From RGIG5681 sp034180345 (GTDB taxonomy: Bacteria > Bacillota_I > Bacilli_A > Erysipelotrichales > Erysipelotrichaceae), in the NCBI GenBank assembly GCA_034180345.1, contig JAXFOQ010000021.1:7303-71302 (forward strand): a stretch of DNA of 64,000 bases, in the 5' to 3' direction. The position numbers and the translations under genes are program-made. The notes under the pieces are model-generated. The model saw only the letters and a list, made by a program, of their open reading frames with translations. It did no database searches and was not told where the DNA came from. Every line of letters begins with the position of its first letter. Within the stretch, counting starts at the first letter, position 1. This document shows positions 62,593 through 64,000 of this stretch, in pieces.

Positions 62593-63109
62593 CCAAGAAG
62601 TTACTGTTAGAAAAATAAATGAAAATGATGCTCAAGCTTTTTTTGATTTTCGCTATCAGTTGGCAGTTGAAACTGAACTTACTATGAATAAGTATCCTGA
62701 GGAAGTCGAAAGTGATCTTGAAATTATTAAAGAAAGTCTTGTTGAAGATTTAGAGGCGCCTTCACGCCACCAAGCAGTTTATGCTTTTTTAGCTGATAAA
62801 ATTGTGGCCTATGCTTGTCTGGGGCCGATTGAAAATACTATCAAAGCTGGACACCGCGCCTATCTTGGAATCGGTGTTTTAGAGGCTTATCAAGGTCTTG
62901 GACTTGGCAATGTTATGATGGAAGCCTTATTTGATCTGGCAAGAGAATATGGTTTTAAACAACTTGAACTTGAGGTGGTCGAAGGTAATGACAAGGCTTA
63001 TAATCTTTATCAAAAATATGGTTTTAAGGAATATGCTAAAAGACCAAATTCGGAGATTCTTAAAGATGGACGCCAACTTGAGAATACTTTAATGTTGAAG
63101 GTGCTATAG
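62573..63109 (+). CDS. GNAT family N-acetyltransferase
   Basis: A 178-residue acetyltransferase. LGIGVLEAYQGLGLGNVMMEALFDLARE holds the acetyl-CoA pyrophosphate loop (QGLGLG), followed by LELEVVEGNDKAYNLYQKYGFKE typical of RimI/small-molecule GNATs. It overlaps the preceding HAD gene by 20 bases. The acceptor is unknown. Confidence 0.88.
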   Translation: MMKLKNNQEVTVRKINENDAQAFFDFRYQLAVETELTMNKYPEEVESDLEIIKESLVEDLEAPSRHQAVYAFLADKIVAYACLGPIENTIKAGHRAYLGIGVLEAYQGLGLGNVMMEALFDLAREYGFKQLELEVVEGNDKAYNLYQKYGFKEYAKRPNSEILKDGRQLENTLMLKVL

Positions 63110-63535
63110 ATGAATAATAAGGTTGGCTTTAGTTTTATTTTTACAGGGGCATTTATCTTTGTGTTGATTTCATTGTTTGGATACTGGCAACATTTAATTA
63201 TCAGACCTAAGGTTTATTTTACTTTGTTTATATTGATCATCATCGGAAGTGCTATTTTAATTCAAAGTTATTTTCTTAAAAAGGCTAAAATATCACGCAA
63301 AAAAGCACATCAAATTATTTATTTAGTAATGGGAACTACTATTGTTACAATTTTAATTGTAGGATTTATTTCGTTATTTACGGCAATACTGCCAGTTGAA
63401 AGAACACTTGATTATAAGCAAAATAGCTATATTGGTCTTAAAAGAGGAAGGGTTATTGAATTATATAAAGTTAGGTACTTCTTTTATCTTGAAGAAAATC
63501 CTGATGATGTAATTGAAGCTAATGTGATAGAATAA
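63110..63535 (+). CDS. small membrane protein, function unknown
   Basis: A 141-residue protein with three hydrophobic stretches (about 6-28, 35-53 and 68-92) and a short, charged C-terminal part ending in acidic residues. It begins immediately after the GNAT stop, so it probably belongs to the same transcript. No family recognised. Confidence 0.6.
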   Translation: MNNKVGFSFIFTGAFIFVLISLFGYWQHLIIRPKVYFTLFILIIIGSAILIQSYFLKKAKISRKKAHQIIYLVMGTTIVTILIVGFISLFTAILPVERTLDYKQNSYIGLKRGRVIELYKVRYFFYLEENPDDVIEANVIE

Positions 63536-63542
63536 TATTGTT

Positions 63543-63617
63543 GCCGATGTAGCACAGGGGTAGTGCAACGCACTCGTAACGCGTAGGTCGTAGGTTCGAA
63601 TCCTATCATCGGCACCA
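63543..63617 (+). tRNA. tRNA-Thr (anticodon CGT)
   Basis: Cloverleaf: acceptor GCCGATG/CATCGGC, D-stem GCAC/GTGC, anticodon arm ACGCA/CGCGT (closing A-C mismatch) with loop CTCGTAA (anticodon CGT), T-stem GTAGG/CCTAT with TTCGAAT loop, A discriminator and encoded CCA. The anticodon reads ACG. Confidence 0.9.
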
Positions 63618-63671
63618 TTTTGGCACATTAGTGTCTTTTATTTTGAATTTAATTAGTGTATATTAGTACCC

Positions 63672-63697
63672 AAGCATGACTTTAACCATGCTTTTTA
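63672..63697 (+). terminator. terminator after tRNA-Thr(CGT)
   Basis: AAGCATG/CATGCTT across an 8-base loop, followed by TTTTA. Confidence 0.65.
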
Positions 63698-63718
63698 TAA
63701 TGCCAAAGAGAGTTAATT

Positions 63719-64000
63719 ATGAATAAACTAAAAAATCTGATAAGTAATTTATCTAAAAAACACATCATTATCATAACTTTATCATTAGTAATGGTTGTTG
63801 CAGTTGTTTTGGGTATTTATCTTACCACCACCAAACCCCTATTAGTATTCAAAGAAAATATCATCTTTGAATATGGAAGTAAGGCAAGTGATATTAAGCT
63901 TGATGATCTAGTAATCAAAGAAAAGTCTAAATATGAAAAAATAGAAGTTATCAAGGATAATAAGATTGATACCATGAAAATAGGTAAGGCTAGTATTAAA
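63719..64000 (+). CDS. membrane-anchored extracellular protein, 3' truncated
   Basis: 94 residues are visible before the window ends. A basic N-terminus (MNKLKNLISNLSKKH) is followed by a membrane helix or signal anchor (about 16-38), then a beta-rich outer segment beginning LLVFKENIIFEYGSKASDIK. The pattern resembles the start of Ig-like or penicillin-binding envelope proteins, but the family cannot be named from this part. AGAGAG lies before the ATG. Confidence 0.65.
   Translation, partial: MNKLKNLISNLSKKHIIIITLSLVMVVAVVLGIYLTTTKPLLVFKENIIFEYGSKASDIKLDDLVIKEKSKYEKIEVIKDNKIDTMKIGKASIK

Noticed and set aside
1..64000. Reassigned genetic code (TGA as Trp) suggested by low GC and missing L30
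   Set aside because: Trp is TGG in conserved proteins, and TGA ends several genes (for example the hydroxyacid dehydrogenase, at 61748), so the standard bacterial code applies.
1..64000. CRISPR array or intact insertion sequence
   Set aside because: No regularly spaced direct repeats and no transposase frame were found; only the integrase fragment near 2 kb is mobile-element related.

Overview
The window comes from an AT-rich, low-GC Gram-positive bacterium of the Bacillota, most plausibly an Erysipelotrichia-like lineage. The evidence is the Firmicute-style secY/S10/spc/alpha ribosomal cluster, zinc-type S14, a T-box leader, an LPXTG sorting signal and a Bce-type peptide-sensing module. TGA is used as a stop and TGG as Trp, so this is not a Mycoplasma-type code. 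The species assignment is inference.

Layout. 1-5.1 kb: end of a sugar-nucleotide transferase gene, coaX, maf, a tRNA-Thr(GGT) with a decayed integrase at its 3' end, a marR/hydrolase pair and rpmG-secE-nusG. 5.2-16.4 kb: accessory genes that split nusG from rplK-rplA: a RadC-like double-domain protein, class I aldolase, an AraC regulator divergent from a heterodimeric ABC exporter, a MacB-like ABC transporter and an LPXTG surface protein. 16.5-24 kb: rplK-rplA, cysK with a nonsense-interrupted serine acetyltransferase gene, a membrane protein with repeated domains, and T-box-controlled lysS carrying an extra tRNA-binding domain. 24.3-38.7 kb: the S10-spc-alpha cluster from rpsJ to rplQ; it lacks rpmD (L30).

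38.7-47.6 kb: a DUF554 membrane protein, an M20 amidohydrolase, BceRS-BceAB, a LURP-one-like protein and two alpha/beta hydrolases. One hydrolase carries a C-terminal ASCH-like tail; the other has lost its nucleophile serine. 47.6-58.5 kb is the most interesting stretch: murE, a MurT/GatD-like pair with eroded zinc-ribbon and glutaminase residues, then an operon of a MurJ/SpoVB-type flippase, a second MurT/GatD-like pair and a membrane-anchored MurF-like ligase, followed by a convergent ATP-grasp gene. This looks like a dedicated cell-envelope peptide or precursor-modification system. 58.6-64 kb: MATE exporter, HAD phosphatase, D-lactate-dehydrogenase-like enzyme, second HAD phosphatase, GNAT acetyltransferase, a small membrane protein, tRNA-Thr(CGT) and the start of a membrane-anchored protein.

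A recurrent regulatory pattern stands out: several genes without a Shine-Dalgarno have a TATAAT-like -10 box exactly six bases upstream of ATG (murE, the first murT-like gene, bceR, the ATP-grasp gene, a HAD gene and possibly two more). This predicts leaderless mRNAs. All functional statements come from reading the sequence and remembered family features; no database search was run.
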